DNA of 64,000 nt, from the NCBI RefSeq assembly GCF_014905555.1, contig NZ_BNGS01000001.1, positions 992,001-1,056,000 of the forward strand. Direction: 5' to 3'. This document shows, in pieces, positions 17,248 to 26,102 of this stretch. The notes under the pieces were generated by a model. It was not told where the DNA came from and did no database searches. It saw only the letters and a program-made list of their open reading frames with translations. The position numbers and the translations under genes were made by a program. Each line of letters begins with the position of its first letter. Position 1 is the first letter of the stretch. The stretch comes from Streptomyces sp. Y2F8-2 (GTDB lineage Bacteria > Actinomycetota > Actinomycetes > Streptomycetales > Streptomycetaceae).

Positions 17248-17697
17248 TCAGCTGTGGAGGTCCACGGCGATCATGGCCATGACGCCGACACAGAACACGA
17301 CGACCCCGCAGAGGAAACCCAGGATGCCGGCGGTGGCCACCGCCTGCCTGCCCCGCCTCGGGGAGCGCGCGGTCGCCACGACGCCCGTGCGGCCCTCGGC
17401 GTAGTGGACGGTGACGATGTCGCCCTCGACCGTCGTACCCGGGCCGCCCTCCTCCTCGAACCGGACGCCGACGCCGTCCCGCGTCGTGAACTCGTAGACG
17501 TGGTGCAGCGTGGTGCGGACAGAGGTGTCGTTCCGGCCGCCATGGACGGTCGTGTACGCCTTGAGGCAGCGCCCCTCGGCCGTCAGCCCGCTGTTCCACG
17601 CGCTTCTGATCTGCAGCCAGCGGTACACCACCCGGTACCCCAGGTAGCCGGCCACGGCCATGATCAGTACGGGTACGACGTAGAGCATCGCGTCCAT
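17248..17697 (-). CDS. DUF3592 membrane protein
   Basis: 149 residues with an N-terminal helix (about 5-28) and a C-terminal helix (about 122-145). The beta-rich domain between them (AEGRCLKAYTT...HHVYEFTTRDGVGVRFEEEGGPGTTVEGDIVTVHYAEGRTGVVAT) is the DUF3592 fold. Function unknown. Transcribed toward tRNA-Lys copy 2. Confidence 0.8.
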   Translation of the reverse strand: MDAMLYVVPVLIMAVAGYLGYRVVYRWLQIRSAWNSGLTAEGRCLKAYTTVHGGRNDTSVRTTLHHVYEFTTRDGVGVRFEEEGGPGTTVEGDIVTVHYAEGRTGVVATARSPRRGRQAVATAGILGFLCGVVVFCVGVMAMIAVDLHS

Positions 17698-17826
17698 GGG
17701 TTCCCCCCGAGGTCACAGGTCTGGTTCCGCACACCGGCGTGTCGCCGCCGGTGTGCGGAACCTACCCGTGGGGGGTGGTGGATTGGCTCAAGAAAGCCTC
17801 AGAGCTCGGGAGGTGAGGACCCGGGC

Positions 17827-18438
17827 TCAGAAGGTGACGTCGGCGCAGGAGTAGAACGCGTTGCCCGTGTCCGCGATCGTCCACACGCCGAGGATCACGT
17901 GGTGGCCGCTCAGCCCGGTCGGCAGGGTGCCGGTGTGGGTGAGCGTGGACGGCGGGCGCTGACCGTTGTACGGGACCGTCAGGAAGGGAGTGAGGTTGAG
18001 GTCCGCGCGGGTCAGGGCGTGGTTCTGGTTCCAGCCCGGTTTGGTGACGTAGTACCGGAAGTCGGTCGTGGCGTGCGAGGCGGTGAACTGCCAGCGGAAG
18101 GTGTAGCTCTGCCCGCCGGTCACCTTCGTCGTGGGCCAGGGCGCGCCCGAGGGCGTCCTCGGCTGGTCGAGCGCGCCGAAGTTGGTGTGGTTCGCCGAGC
18201 AGATCCGGCCGTCGCCGGGGCCGGCGGCCGGGAAACCCTTGGGGCCCTCGACGCTCTGCGGTTCCCACTGGATGTCGCCGCAGCCGGTGACGATGCCGCC
18301 GTTCGCGGCGCACATCTTCTGCCTGCTGAGGGGCTGGTCGGTGTAGCCGTGGGCGCTGGCGCCGCCGGTGGAGAGCACGAAGGCTCCCGCGGTCGCGAGG
18401 CCCAGCACGGCGGCGTACAACCTGGTCCTGGTGCGCAT
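17827..18438 (-). CDS. lpmP: LpmP: AA10 lytic polysaccharide monooxygenase
   Basis: 203 residues. The signal peptide ends ASA, leaving His30 (HGYTDQPLS) as the mature N-terminus; His30 and His122 (TASHATTDF) form the copper histidine brace and Phe195 (NAFYSC) is the expected axial residue. Four cysteines allow two disulfides. No extra binding module, so it is a single-domain enzyme that oxidatively cuts chitin, cellulose or a related glycan outside the cell. ATG at 18438 has AAGGAG upstream. Context next to the SPFH, peptidoglycan-binding and cslA-glxA-cslZ genes matches the S. coelicolor locus (SCO2833), where the enzyme is linked to wall remodelling for glycan deposition (from memory). Confidence 0.9.
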   Translation of the reverse strand: MRTRTRLYAAVLGLATAGAFVLSTGGASAHGYTDQPLSRQKMCAANGGIVTGCGDIQWEPQSVEGPKGFPAAGPGDGRICSANHTNFGALDQPRTPSGAPWPTTKVTGGQSYTFRWQFTASHATTDFRYYVTKPGWNQNHALTRADLNLTPFLTVPYNGQRPPSTLTHTGTLPTGLSGHHVILGVWTIADTGNAFYSCADVTF

Positions 18439-18479
18439 GCTGCCGCTCCTTGTGAACGTGGGGGAGTTCAGTGAGCCTT

Positions 18480-18529
18480 GCAGGTCTAGACCAAGCCCCC
18501 AGATTATTGCCGCCTGTTGAACATGTCCA
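18480..18529 (-). promoter_or_regulatory. lpmP promoter with DasR-type operator
   Basis: Read on the minus strand: -35 TGGACA (complement of 18524-18529), 17-base spacer, -10 TAATCT (18501-18506), then TGGTCTAGACCT centred at 18487-18488 just downstream of the -10. The core GGTCTAGACC is a perfect palindrome and matches the DasR-responsive element and the known chitinase-promoter motif. It lies about 42 bases before the start codon, so a bound repressor would block initiation. Confidence 0.75.
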
Positions 18530-18707
18530 TACCAATCACCCATCGCACACGCCGATCGCGGGGCTCTGGGGGTTCCCGCCGCCCGCGGTCGTGCGCCTGT
18601 CGTGACCGACGCCCGACGCGGCCAGGCGCCCGACGTGGGTCGGCGCCCGACGTGGCCGGCAGGCGCCGCCTCCCCTGGGCGGCGCACACCTCAGCCCGTC
18701 GCCCGCC

Positions 18708-19853
18708 TCACCTCCCGTCGCCCGCCCGTCCCGTGCAGAACGCCACCGTCAGGTCCCGCACCAGCGCCTTGCGTTCGTAGCCGTCGAGTTCCACCAGGCC
18801 GCGCGCGGTCAGCCGGGTCACCGTCTCCTCCACCGAGTCCAGGACCGAGCCGATCACCGCGTCCCGGTGCTCCGCGTCGAACGCGTCGATACGGCGACGC
18901 TGCATGCGGGCGGCGACCTCGGGGGCGTACTCGATCCGGGTCGGCCGGGCCGAGAACACCTCCAGGCCGACCGCCGCCGCGTCCCCCGCGACCAGCCGGG
19001 TCAGCGTGTCGCCGACCGCCTCGACATTGCGCAGGCTCACCACGTCCGCCACGGCCGGCAGGTCGGCCGGCACCTGCGGCAGCACCCGTGCGAGCGCCGA
19101 CTCGACGCACTCCCGCAGATAGGTCTCGTGGTCGTCGATGCCGAACACGGCGCGCGCGGTGTCCCTGACCTGCCAGGTCACCAGCACCACCACGCGCAGC
19201 GCGACCCCGTTGGCGTCGACGGCGGGGATCGGCTCGCTGCGCCAGTGGCGCAGCCGTACGTCGACCCGGCGGCACAGCACCAGCGGATTGACCCACATCA
19301 GGCCGGTGCGGCGCACCGTGCCCCGGTAGCGCCCGAACAGCGACAGTGCCCAGGCGCGCCCGGTGTCCCCGCGGCTGAGCCCGCCGAAGCCGAAGAGGAG
19401 GAGCGCGCCCGCGACGGCGTACGCGACCCACTGCGCGAGCCCGAGCCTCGTGCCCGAGACCGGCGGAAGGTCCAGCGCACGCACCATGGCCGGCGGCAGG
19501 ACGCCCGCCCACCACGAGACGGCCACACAACCGGCCGTACCAGCGATCCCGGCCAGCAGGCCCGCCGCCCAGGGCAGCACCCGCGCGGGCCGTTCGATCA
19601 GTTCGGGGTCCACCATCGGCACCTGCCGCCTGGGGACGGCGGGCACCTGGACCCGCGGTTGCTCACCGGTGCCGAGCCGCCGTCGCACGACGGTCGGGGC
19701 GAGCGGCAGCGGCTCGGTGTCGGATCCTTTCCGGAACAGCAGGTGCACCGGGATCTCGGTCGTCGACTCGCTGTGGATGACCCGGCCGGGCCGCGCGTCG
19801 GCACCCTCCGGCTCCTCCTCCTGCTCCGGGGTCGGTGATGTCGTCGTAGTCAT
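18708..19853 (-). CDS. SPFH/band-7 (flotillin-like) membrane protein
   Basis: 381 residues. A disordered acidic start (about 1-65) precedes two membrane helices (about 80-145) and an SPFH domain (from GRYRGTVRRTGLMWVNPLVLCRRVDVRLRHW through the VEAVGDTLTRLVAGDAAAVGLEV region). The C-terminal ~80 residues are helical, as in band-7 proteins that form oligomeric rings. ATG at 19853 has GGAGG six bases upstream. It sits in the LpmP-CslA locus and may organise membrane patches for the glycan machinery at hyphal tips; that role is inference. Confidence 0.8.
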   Translation of the reverse strand: MTTTTSPTPEQEEEPEGADARPGRVIHSESTTEIPVHLLFRKGSDTEPLPLAPTVVRRRLGTGEQPRVQVPAVPRRQVPMVDPELIERPARVLPWAAGLLAGIAGTAGCVAVSWWAGVLPPAMVRALDLPPVSGTRLGLAQWVAYAVAGALLLFGFGGLSRGDTGRAWALSLFGRYRGTVRRTGLMWVNPLVLCRRVDVRLRHWRSEPIPAVDANGVALRVVVLVTWQVRDTARAVFGIDDHETYLRECVESALARVLPQVPADLPAVADVVSLRNVEAVGDTLTRLVAGDAAAVGLEVFSARPTRIEYAPEVAARMQRRRIDAFDAEHRDAVIGSVLDSVEETVTRLTARGLVELDGYERKALVRDLTVAFCTGRAGDGR

Positions 19854-19870
19854 TCGTGCCTCCACACACG

Positions 19871-21106
19871 TCAGGAGAAGAGCCGTCGCCAGGTCTCCGG
19901 CCCCGGGAAGCCGTCGGCTTCACGGCCGTTCCAGCCCTGGGCACGCTGGAAGGCCTCCACGTTGCGCCGGTCGGCCTCGCTCCAGCGCGCGTCGGGACCG
20001 CCGGTGTAATGCGCGTCGAACCCCTTTTCGACCAACTTCCGGCCCAGCAGGGTGACGTACGGGTTGTGCGCGCCCGGCCGGAACACGTCCCGGCCCGGGT
20101 AGCCGTGCGCCGCCGGCGCGCGGACGCTGCGCAGTTCGGGCGCGCCGGCGCCGACTCGGCCGAGGGACCGGGCGGGAGTCGTCACCACCGGGCGTTTGCC
20201 GCCCGTCCCCGACACCGGGTGCGCCGAGTCGTCGGGCCCGGGGACACCGGGGACACCGGGGACGCCGGTAACGCCGGGAACACCGGGAACGCCGGAGACG
20301 CCGGGCACTCCGGGAACGGTGGACCCGGGAACCGGCGCCTCCTTGCCCTGGGTGCTCTCCTTGGTCTCGATGATGTTCTTGTAGCGGTAGGGCACATAGC
20401 GGCTGGAATTCGACCAGTACGCGTACGGGGTGACCTTCCGGCGAGCGCCCGGCGGGGTCTCCTCGTAGGCGATGTAGGCCGTGTGCTTGTAGTCCGACCA
20501 GCCGCCGAAGATGACGACGTGCGAGCCCTTCTCCGGATTGTCGGGGTTGTGGAAGAGGAGAATGTCACCCGGCTGAAGCTGCTCCTTGGTGATGCGCACG
20601 CCGAACTTGTCGAGACTGCCCGTCCATTCGTTCGAGCCGAGGTTCCAAGCCATCGAGACGAAGCCGGAGCAGTCCTGCCGGTAACCGTCGGACCAGTAGT
20701 CGTCCATGCTGTAGGGGACCCCGGCGGCGATCCACTTCTTGGCCCGGTTGATGATGTCGGCGCGGGTCGTCGCGGCCGCAGCCGTCAGATTCGGACCGCC
20801 GGCCGGGCCGTGCAGCGGCGCGGCCTTCCCCTGCGGGCTGTCCGGAGGCTGGTCGCTCGCGGGTTCGGACGGTGCCGGCGGTGCCGGTGAGGCGAGCGGC
20901 GTGCGGGTGACCGCTACAGCGGGTGCCGCCTGGACCATGCCCAGCGCCGTGCCCGCGACGGCGGCCAGCGTGAGGGCCGTGCGGGCCGTCGGGCGGCGGA
21001 TCCCCTCGACGGCGGAGGAAGGGGGGATGACGCGGCGCCGGCGCACACAGCCGGGGCAGTCGCAGTCAGTCGTGGGTTCGAATTCCTCGAATACCGGTGT
21101 CTCCAT
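19871..21106 (-). CDS. Peptidoglycan-binding protein with NlpC/P60-like domain
   Basis: 411 residues. A cytoplasmic Cys-containing start (TTDCDCPGCVRRRR), one membrane helix (about 44-66), a Pro-rich linker, then a papain-like domain with catalytic-type Cys in QDCSGFVSMAW and His in GSHVVIFGG. A second linker contains about ten PGV triplets. The C-terminal ~80 residues form a PG_binding_1-type domain (LLGRKLVEKGFDAHYTGGPD...AFQRAQGWNGREADGFPGPETWRRL). ATG at 21106 has GAGGG upstream. Co-directional with the SPFH gene 17 bases away, so likely co-transcribed. Probable wall-anchored amidase or peptidase of the glycan locus. Confidence 0.8.
   Translation of the reverse strand: METPVFEEFEPTTDCDCPGCVRRRRVIPPSSAVEGIRRPTARTALTLAAVAGTALGMVQAAPAVAVTRTPLASPAPPAPSEPASDQPPDSPQGKAAPLHGPAGGPNLTAAAATTRADIINRAKKWIAAGVPYSMDDYWSDGYRQDCSGFVSMAWNLGSNEWTGSLDKFGVRITKEQLQPGDILLFHNPDNPEKGSHVVIFGGWSDYKHTAYIAYEETPPGARRKVTPYAYWSNSSRYVPYRYKNIIETKESTQGKEAPVPGSTVPGVPGVSGVPGVPGVTGVPGVPGVPGPDDSAHPVSGTGGKRPVVTTPARSLGRVGAGAPELRSVRAPAAHGYPGRDVFRPGAHNPYVTLLGRKLVEKGFDAHYTGGPDARWSEADRRNVEAFQRAQGWNGREADGFPGPETWRRLFS
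20237..20330. repeat. 9-base tandem coding repeat (elastin-like PGV linker)
   Basis: About ten imperfect 9-base units of the type GGGAACACC / GGGACACCG encode PGV or PGVxGV repeats on the minus strand inside the peptidoglycan-binding protein. Such arrays change length by slippage. Confidence 0.75.
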
Positions 21107-21353
21107 GCGACGTCCCTCACACTCCCTGCCCGCATTCGGGGGAATCTGTGCCGTTAGTCGTCTTAGTCCTCTTTTCTGCACATCCGTCAGTTACCCATGC
21201 GCACAGGGAAAGCGCAGGGCGACGGGCCGAATGATGTAAGCGAAGTCATTCGCACGGGTACCGGCCCCTCCGGACGGCGGCCCCCTCGCCCCCTCGCACC
21301 CGGGGCGGTCAGGAGCACCCTCCCGCGTCGGGTAAAGTTCTCCAGGTCAGCAG

Positions 21354-21427
21354 GCGCCGCTAGCTCAGTTGGTTAGAGCAGCTGACTCTTAATCAGCGGG
21401 TCCGGGGTTCGAGTCCCTGGCGGCGCA
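21354..21427 (+). tRNA. tRNA-Lys(CTT), copy 3
   Basis: Same 74 bases as copies 1 and 2, anticodon CTT, no encoded CCA. TAAAGT at about 21333-21338 is a probable -10. Confidence 0.97.
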
Positions 21428-21433
21428 CGATGG

Positions 21434-21486
21434 CGATGGCGAGGCGTGTTCGCGGAAAGCGCGAACCGTCTCGCCATCGTCGTTTT
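21434..21486 (+). terminator. Intrinsic terminator of tRNA-Lys copy 3
   Basis: Same hairpin and TTTT tail as after copy 1 (5067-5119), shifted by 16367 bases. Confidence 0.85.
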
Positions 21487-21543
21487 CTGCGCGACTTCGC
21501 CCCGCGTCGTGGGGGCTTCGCCACCCGCACCCCCCTCCAGGTC

Positions 21544-22116
21544 CGCCGCAGGGACCGCCTGGCATGTACAGCACCCCAATACAGGACGGTCCACCGTCCG
21601 TCTGTCCGGCGTGCACGACACTCCCCCCCACCCGCCGCAGCCGCACCCTCCGTCCCACACGCGCACCCCCGCCGCGGTTTCACCGCACCGCATCGTCCGG
21701 CCGGGGCGGAGCCGGTGTCGCCGTAAGAGACCACTTCCTCAACATCCATGCACGACTGGCAGCAACCGCCCCACAAGGCATCAAGAAACGACCCATTGAG
21801 TCGGTATGACCGGTAAACACCGCGTTTCGCATCTTGCGATCAAGCCGGACGCCATAGAACCCTGGGCTCCAAGGGACTGCCGATGCATGGCAGTTGGGGG
21901 TAGGGACCGGTTGCCGGACGCGGGGATGGGGCCCCGCAGAAACGGACGCCAAGGGGGACGTTATGCAACCGGAAGGTCGCTGTTCGTGTCGATATGGTGT
22001 AGATGACGCGATGACGCCGACCTGTCACTGATTCGTCCGCCAAGGTCGAGGGGGACCAAAAGCGGGCGAAAGCCAGCAAAAACACACACGCATCTGTGCG
22101 TGCGGGGGGATGACTC
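21544..22116 (+). promoter_or_regulatory. 573-base upstream region and leader of cslA
   Basis: No credible gene. A hairpin CTGCC/GGCAG lies near 21880, and CACGCA (22087-22092), loop TCTG, TGCGTG (22097-22102) folds directly before the G-rich ribosome site at 22102-22110. That hairpin could limit ribosome access. AT-richer patches at 21775-21860 and 21960-22000 are likely promoter positions, but I cannot name a clear -35/-10 pair. Confidence 0.4.
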
Positions 22117-24069
22117 ATGACGTCGACGCCGACGGGCGCCCGGCAGGACTTCGACCCGTCAGAGACGACCCGGCTCAGGGTGGTGTCGCACCGAGCGGGC
22201 CACACCGGCACCATCCACCGGATCAAACGGACACTGCCCAGATACGACTACGAGCACTACAGCCGGCTGGCGGGTCCCCTCACCGAACCGGACCCGACCA
22301 AGCCGTACAAGGTCCAGTACCGCTCGCTGCTCTCCCAGGAGCCGCACCGCATCCGCGCCGCCCTCATGCTGGGCGCGGCTCCGCTGCTGTCGCTGATCCT
22401 GCTCGCCTGGCTGTTACAGCCCGAACACTGGACCGAACGCGACTACCCCGCCTACGACTTCCTGCCGGCCCTCGACATCGTGATGCTCGTCTCGATCGGC
22501 CTGATCGAGTTCTTCCGGTGCATGAACGTACTGTCGAACGCGCACGCCACCCTGGTCGCCCGCGACCCGGTCCCGGTGGTGCCCGCGACCGGCAGCAGAG
22601 TCGCGTTCATCACCACCTACGTGCCCGGCAAGGAACCGCTGTCGATGGTGACGAAGACCCTGGAGGCCGCCGTCCGGCTGCGCCACCGGGGCCTTCTGCA
22701 TGTCTGGCTTCTCGACGAGGGCGACGACCCCGAGGTGAAGCGGGTCTGCGAGCGCCTGGGTGTGCACCACTTCACCCGCAAGGGTGTCGAGAAGTGGAAC
22801 CGGCCCGCGGGACCGCACCGCGCGAAGACCAAGCACGGCAACTACAACGCCTGGCTGGAGGCGCACGGCGACGACTACGACTACTTCGCCTCTGTCGACA
22901 CCGACCATGTGCCACTGCCCAACTACCTCGAGCGGATGCTCGGTTACTTCCGCGACCCGGACGTCGGCTTCGTCATCGGTCCGCAGGTCTACGGCAACTA
23001 CGACACCTTCGTCACCAAGGCCGCCGAGTCGCAGCAGTTCCTCTTCCACGCGCTGATCCAGCGCGCCGGCAACCGCTACGGCGCGCCCATGTTCGTCGGC
23101 ACGTCCAACGCCGTGCGGATCAGCGCCCTGAAGCAGATCGGCGGCCTGTACGACTCGATCACCGAGGACATGGCGACCGGGTTCGAGATGCACCGCCACC
23201 GGAACCCGGCCACCGGCAGGAAGTGGAAGTCGGTCTACACGCCGGACGTGCTCGCGGTCGGCGAGGGCCCGGCCGCCTGGACGGACTTCTTCACCCAGCA
23301 GCTGCGCTGGTCGCGGGGCACGTACGAGACGATCCTCAAGCAGTACTGGAAGGGCTTCTTCTCGATGCCGCCCGGCAAGCTCTTCAACTACACCATGATG
23401 ATCATCTTCTACCCGATGTCGGCCCTCAACTGGATCCTGGCGGCGCTGAGTTGCGCCCTTTTCCTGGGCCTGGGCGCCTCGGGTGTGAACATCGACCCGA
23501 CGGTCTGGCTGATGCTGTACGGCAACGCGTCGGCCCTCCAGATCGGCCTGTACATCTGGAACCGCCGGCACAACGTCTCCCCGCACGAGCCGGAGGGCTC
23601 CGGCGGTGTGGCGGGCATGGTGATGTCGGCGCTGTCCGCGCCGGTCTACGCCCGTTCGCTCATGGACGCGGTGCTGCGCCGCAAGAGCAGGTTCGTGGTG
23701 ACCCCCAAGGGCGATTCGGCCAGCCCCGACACCTTGTTCGGGACGTTCCGGATCCACCTGTTCTTCATCCTGGTCTTCGGCGGCTCGATCGTCGCCGGTC
23801 TCCTCCTCGGCCACTCCCACCCCGCGATGATCACCTGGGCCTCGCTGGCCCTGCTGATCACGGCCTCACCGATCGTCGCCTGGCGCTGGACCCTGCTGCA
23901 GACGAAGAACAAGCCGGCCGCAGCGGACGAGCCGCAGGACACCGCGGTGAAACCGCACCAGCCCACCGGGACGCACACACCGGGGCAGCACACACCGGGG
24001 CAGCGGCCCGCGTTGGCCGGACATGACGACCAGACCATGCAGATCGCTCTTGGGGGACGCAAGAAATGA
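22117..24069 (+). CDS. cslA: CslA: membrane GT2 cellulose-synthase-like glycan synthase
   Basis: 650 residues. Two membrane helices (about 80-100 and 115-132), then the GT2 domain with D200 in LLDEGDD, DTDH (D261, D263), TED (349-351) and QQLRW (394-398), followed by four or more C-terminal helices. All processive-synthase motifs are intact. It makes a beta-glucan at hyphal tips that GlxA and CslZ act on. Leu100 is encoded by TTA (22414-22416), so translation should need the bldA tRNA. The stop overlaps the glxA start by four bases. Symbol from motif set plus cslA-glxA-cslZ order (SCO2836-2838). Confidence 0.93.
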   Translation: MTSTPTGARQDFDPSETTRLRVVSHRAGHTGTIHRIKRTLPRYDYEHYSRLAGPLTEPDPTKPYKVQYRSLLSQEPHRIRAALMLGAAPLLSLILLAWLLQPEHWTERDYPAYDFLPALDIVMLVSIGLIEFFRCMNVLSNAHATLVARDPVPVVPATGSRVAFITTYVPGKEPLSMVTKTLEAAVRLRHRGLLHVWLLDEGDDPEVKRVCERLGVHHFTRKGVEKWNRPAGPHRAKTKHGNYNAWLEAHGDDYDYFASVDTDHVPLPNYLERMLGYFRDPDVGFVIGPQVYGNYDTFVTKAAESQQFLFHALIQRAGNRYGAPMFVGTSNAVRISALKQIGGLYDSITEDMATGFEMHRHRNPATGRKWKSVYTPDVLAVGEGPAAWTDFFTQQLRWSRGTYETILKQYWKGFFSMPPGKLFNYTMMIIFYPMSALNWILAALSCALFLGLGASGVNIDPTVWLMLYGNASALQIGLYIWNRRHNVSPHEPEGSGGVAGMVMSALSAPVYARSLMDAVLRRKSRFVVTPKGDSASPDTLFGTFRIHLFFILVFGGSIVAGLLLGHSHPAMITWASLALLITASPIVAWRWTLLQTKNKPAAADEPQDTAVKPHQPTGTHTPGQHTPGQRPALAGHDDQTMQIALGGRKK

Positions 24070-26003
24070 ATGACCAGGCCGGCCGCCGTCGCGCTCGACG
24101 GCTGGCGCTCGGCACGGCCGTGGTCCTCGCGCTGGGCGGAATGAACGGCCCGTGGCTGTACCGCTTCGGGACGGCGCAGTACCACGACTACGTCATCAAC
24201 AAGCCCGAGTACAAGGCGGAGAACGGGCACTGGCAGATCGTCGAGTTCCCCAAGGAGTACCGCCAGGACACCATCCACGCGGTGCTGCTGCACACCGGCA
24301 AGGTGCTGATGATCGCCGGGTCGGGCAACAACCAGGAGAACTTCGACAGGAAGCAGTTCGACACCCGGATCTGGGACCCGGTCAAGGGGACCATCAAGAA
24401 GGTGCCCACGCCGAACGACCTGTTCTGCACGGGCCACACCCAGCTCGCGGACGGCAAGATCCTGATCGCGGGCGGCACCAAGCGGTACGAGAAGCTGAAG
24501 GGCGACGTCACCAAGGCCGGCGGCCTGATGATCGTCCACAACGAGAACCCGGACAAGCCGATCACCCTGCCCGCGGGCACCAGATTCAAGGGCAGGGAGA
24601 ACGGCAGGACCTTCGTGTCCAAGGACCCGGTGCTCGTACCGCGCGCGACGAAGGTGTTCGACAAGAAGACCGGGAAGTTCCTGCGCAACGACCCCGGTCT
24701 CGGCCGTATCTACGTCGAGGCGGAACGGAGCGGGGCGAAGTACGAGACCGGCACCCAGGACAACTACCGCATCCAGGGCCTGACCGGCGTCGACGCGCGC
24801 AACACCTACGGCATCGCGCAGAAACTGGCCCTCGACAAGAAGGACTTCCAGGGGATCCGGGACGCGTACGAGTTCGACCCGGTCGCGGAGAAGTACATCA
24901 AGGTCGACCCGATGAACGAGGCCCGCTGGTACCCGACGCTCACCACGCTGAGCGACGGGAAGATCCTCAGCGTCTCCGGGCTCGACGACATCGGGCAGCT
25001 CGTCCCCGGCAAGAACGAGGTCTTCGACCCGAAGACGAAGAAGTGGGCGTACACCCCGAAGATCCGTCAGTTCCCGACCTACCCCGCGCTGTTCCTGATG
25101 CAGAACGGCAAGATCTTCTACTCGGGTTCGAACGCGGGCTACGGACCGGCCGACGTGGGCCGCGACCCCGGCATCTGGGACGTCGACACCAACAAGTTCA
25201 CCAAGCTGCCCGGGCTCAGCGACCCGAACATGATGGAGACGTCCGGCACGGTGCTGCTGCCGCCCGCGCAGGACGAGAAGTACCTGGTGATCGGCGGCGG
25301 CGGGGTCGGCGAGTCCAAGCTGTCCAGCAAGAGGACACGGCTGATCGACCTGAAGGACGACGACCCGAGATTCGTCGACGGCCCGTCCCTGGAGAAGGGC
25401 ACGCGCTACCCGCAGTCCTCCGTCCTGCCCGACGACACGGTGCTCGTCTCGGGCGGCTCGGAGGACTACCGCGGCCGCAGCGACTCCGACATCCTCCAGG
25501 CGCGGATCTACCATCCGGACAGCAACACCTTCCAGCGGGTCGCCGACCCGCTGGTGGGCCGCAACTACCACTCGGGCTCGATCCTGCTGCCCGACGGGCG
25601 GGTGATGTTCTTCGGTTCGGACTCGCTGTACGGGGACAAGGCGAACACCAAGCCCGGCAAGTTCGAGCAGCGGGTCGAGATCTACACGCCGCCGTACCTG
25701 TACCGGGACGGTCGCCCGTCGCTGTCGGGCGGGCCGCAGACCATCGCGCCGGGCACCTCGGGAACGTTCACCTCGCAGCACGCGTCGGCGATCCGGAAGG
25801 TGCGGCTGATCCGGCCGAGTGCGTCGACGCACGTCACGGACGTGGACCAGCGGTCGATCGCCCTCGACTTCAAGACGTCCGGGGACAGGATCACGGTGAC
25901 CGTCCCGAAGAACCGGAACCTTGTCCTTCCTGGCTGGTACATGCTGTTCGCCGACGACGACCAGGGCACGCCGTCGGTGGCGCAGTGGGTGAAGGTGCCG
26001 TAG
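24066..26003 (+). CDS. glxA: GlxA: galactose-oxidase-like mononuclear copper radical oxidase
   Basis: 645 residues, start overlapping cslA. One N-terminal membrane/signal helix, then a seven-blade kelch propeller with repeated DGKILxxGG-type turns, and a C-terminal Ig-like domain starting near EIYTPPYLYRDGRP (DUF1929). The Cys of DLFCTGHTQLADGK and Tyr residues of the blades fit the thioether radical cofactor; NYHSGSILLPDGRVMFFGSD carries copper-site candidates. Acts outside the membrane on the CslA product or a related glycan aldehyde, producing hydrogen peroxide. Obligate operon partner of cslA. Confidence 0.92.
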   Translation: MNDQAGRRRARRLALGTAVVLALGGMNGPWLYRFGTAQYHDYVINKPEYKAENGHWQIVEFPKEYRQDTIHAVLLHTGKVLMIAGSGNNQENFDRKQFDTRIWDPVKGTIKKVPTPNDLFCTGHTQLADGKILIAGGTKRYEKLKGDVTKAGGLMIVHNENPDKPITLPAGTRFKGRENGRTFVSKDPVLVPRATKVFDKKTGKFLRNDPGLGRIYVEAERSGAKYETGTQDNYRIQGLTGVDARNTYGIAQKLALDKKDFQGIRDAYEFDPVAEKYIKVDPMNEARWYPTLTTLSDGKILSVSGLDDIGQLVPGKNEVFDPKTKKWAYTPKIRQFPTYPALFLMQNGKIFYSGSNAGYGPADVGRDPGIWDVDTNKFTKLPGLSDPNMMETSGTVLLPPAQDEKYLVIGGGGVGESKLSSKRTRLIDLKDDDPRFVDGPSLEKGTRYPQSSVLPDDTVLVSGGSEDYRGRSDSDILQARIYHPDSNTFQRVADPLVGRNYHSGSILLPDGRVMFFGSDSLYGDKANTKPGKFEQRVEIYTPPYLYRDGRPSLSGGPQTIAPGTSGTFTSQHASAIRKVRLIRPSASTHVTDVDQRSIALDFKTSGDRITVTVPKNRNLVLPGWYMLFADDDQGTPSVAQWVKVP

Positions 26004-26016
26004 TCCGTATGCAGAT

Positions 26017-26047
26017 GGGGGCGCCCTCCACCATGGAGGGCGCCCCC
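26017..26047. terminator. Bidirectional hairpin between glxA and cslZ
   Basis: 14-base perfect stem GGGGGCGCCCTCCA (26017-26030) / TGGAGGGCGCCCCC (26034-26047) with a CCA loop between convergent genes. Confidence 0.85.
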
Positions 26048-26102
26048 ACTGTCGCGGCGGGCACTCCTGACCGGCGCCGCTGGCCGGCGCCACCAGCGGA
26101 CG

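Larger units (their letters stand above)
21346..21543 (+). repeat. Direct repeat copy B around tRNA-Lys (partner at 4979-5176)
   Basis: Partner of the 4979-5176 segment, three mismatches in 198 bases, no gaps. Contains tRNA-Lys copy 3 and its terminator. Confidence 0.9.

Noticed and set aside
21544..22116. c-di-AMP (ydaO) riboswitch before cslA
   Set aside because: None of the conserved ydaO segments could be found in the leader.
22110..24026. 638-codon frame starting seven bases before cslA
   Set aside because: Different frame, Arg/Pro/Ala-rich; cslA frame has all GT2 motifs.
23646..26093. Long antisense frame across glxA
   Set aside because: Mirror of GC-biased codons in glxA; no start signal or family match.
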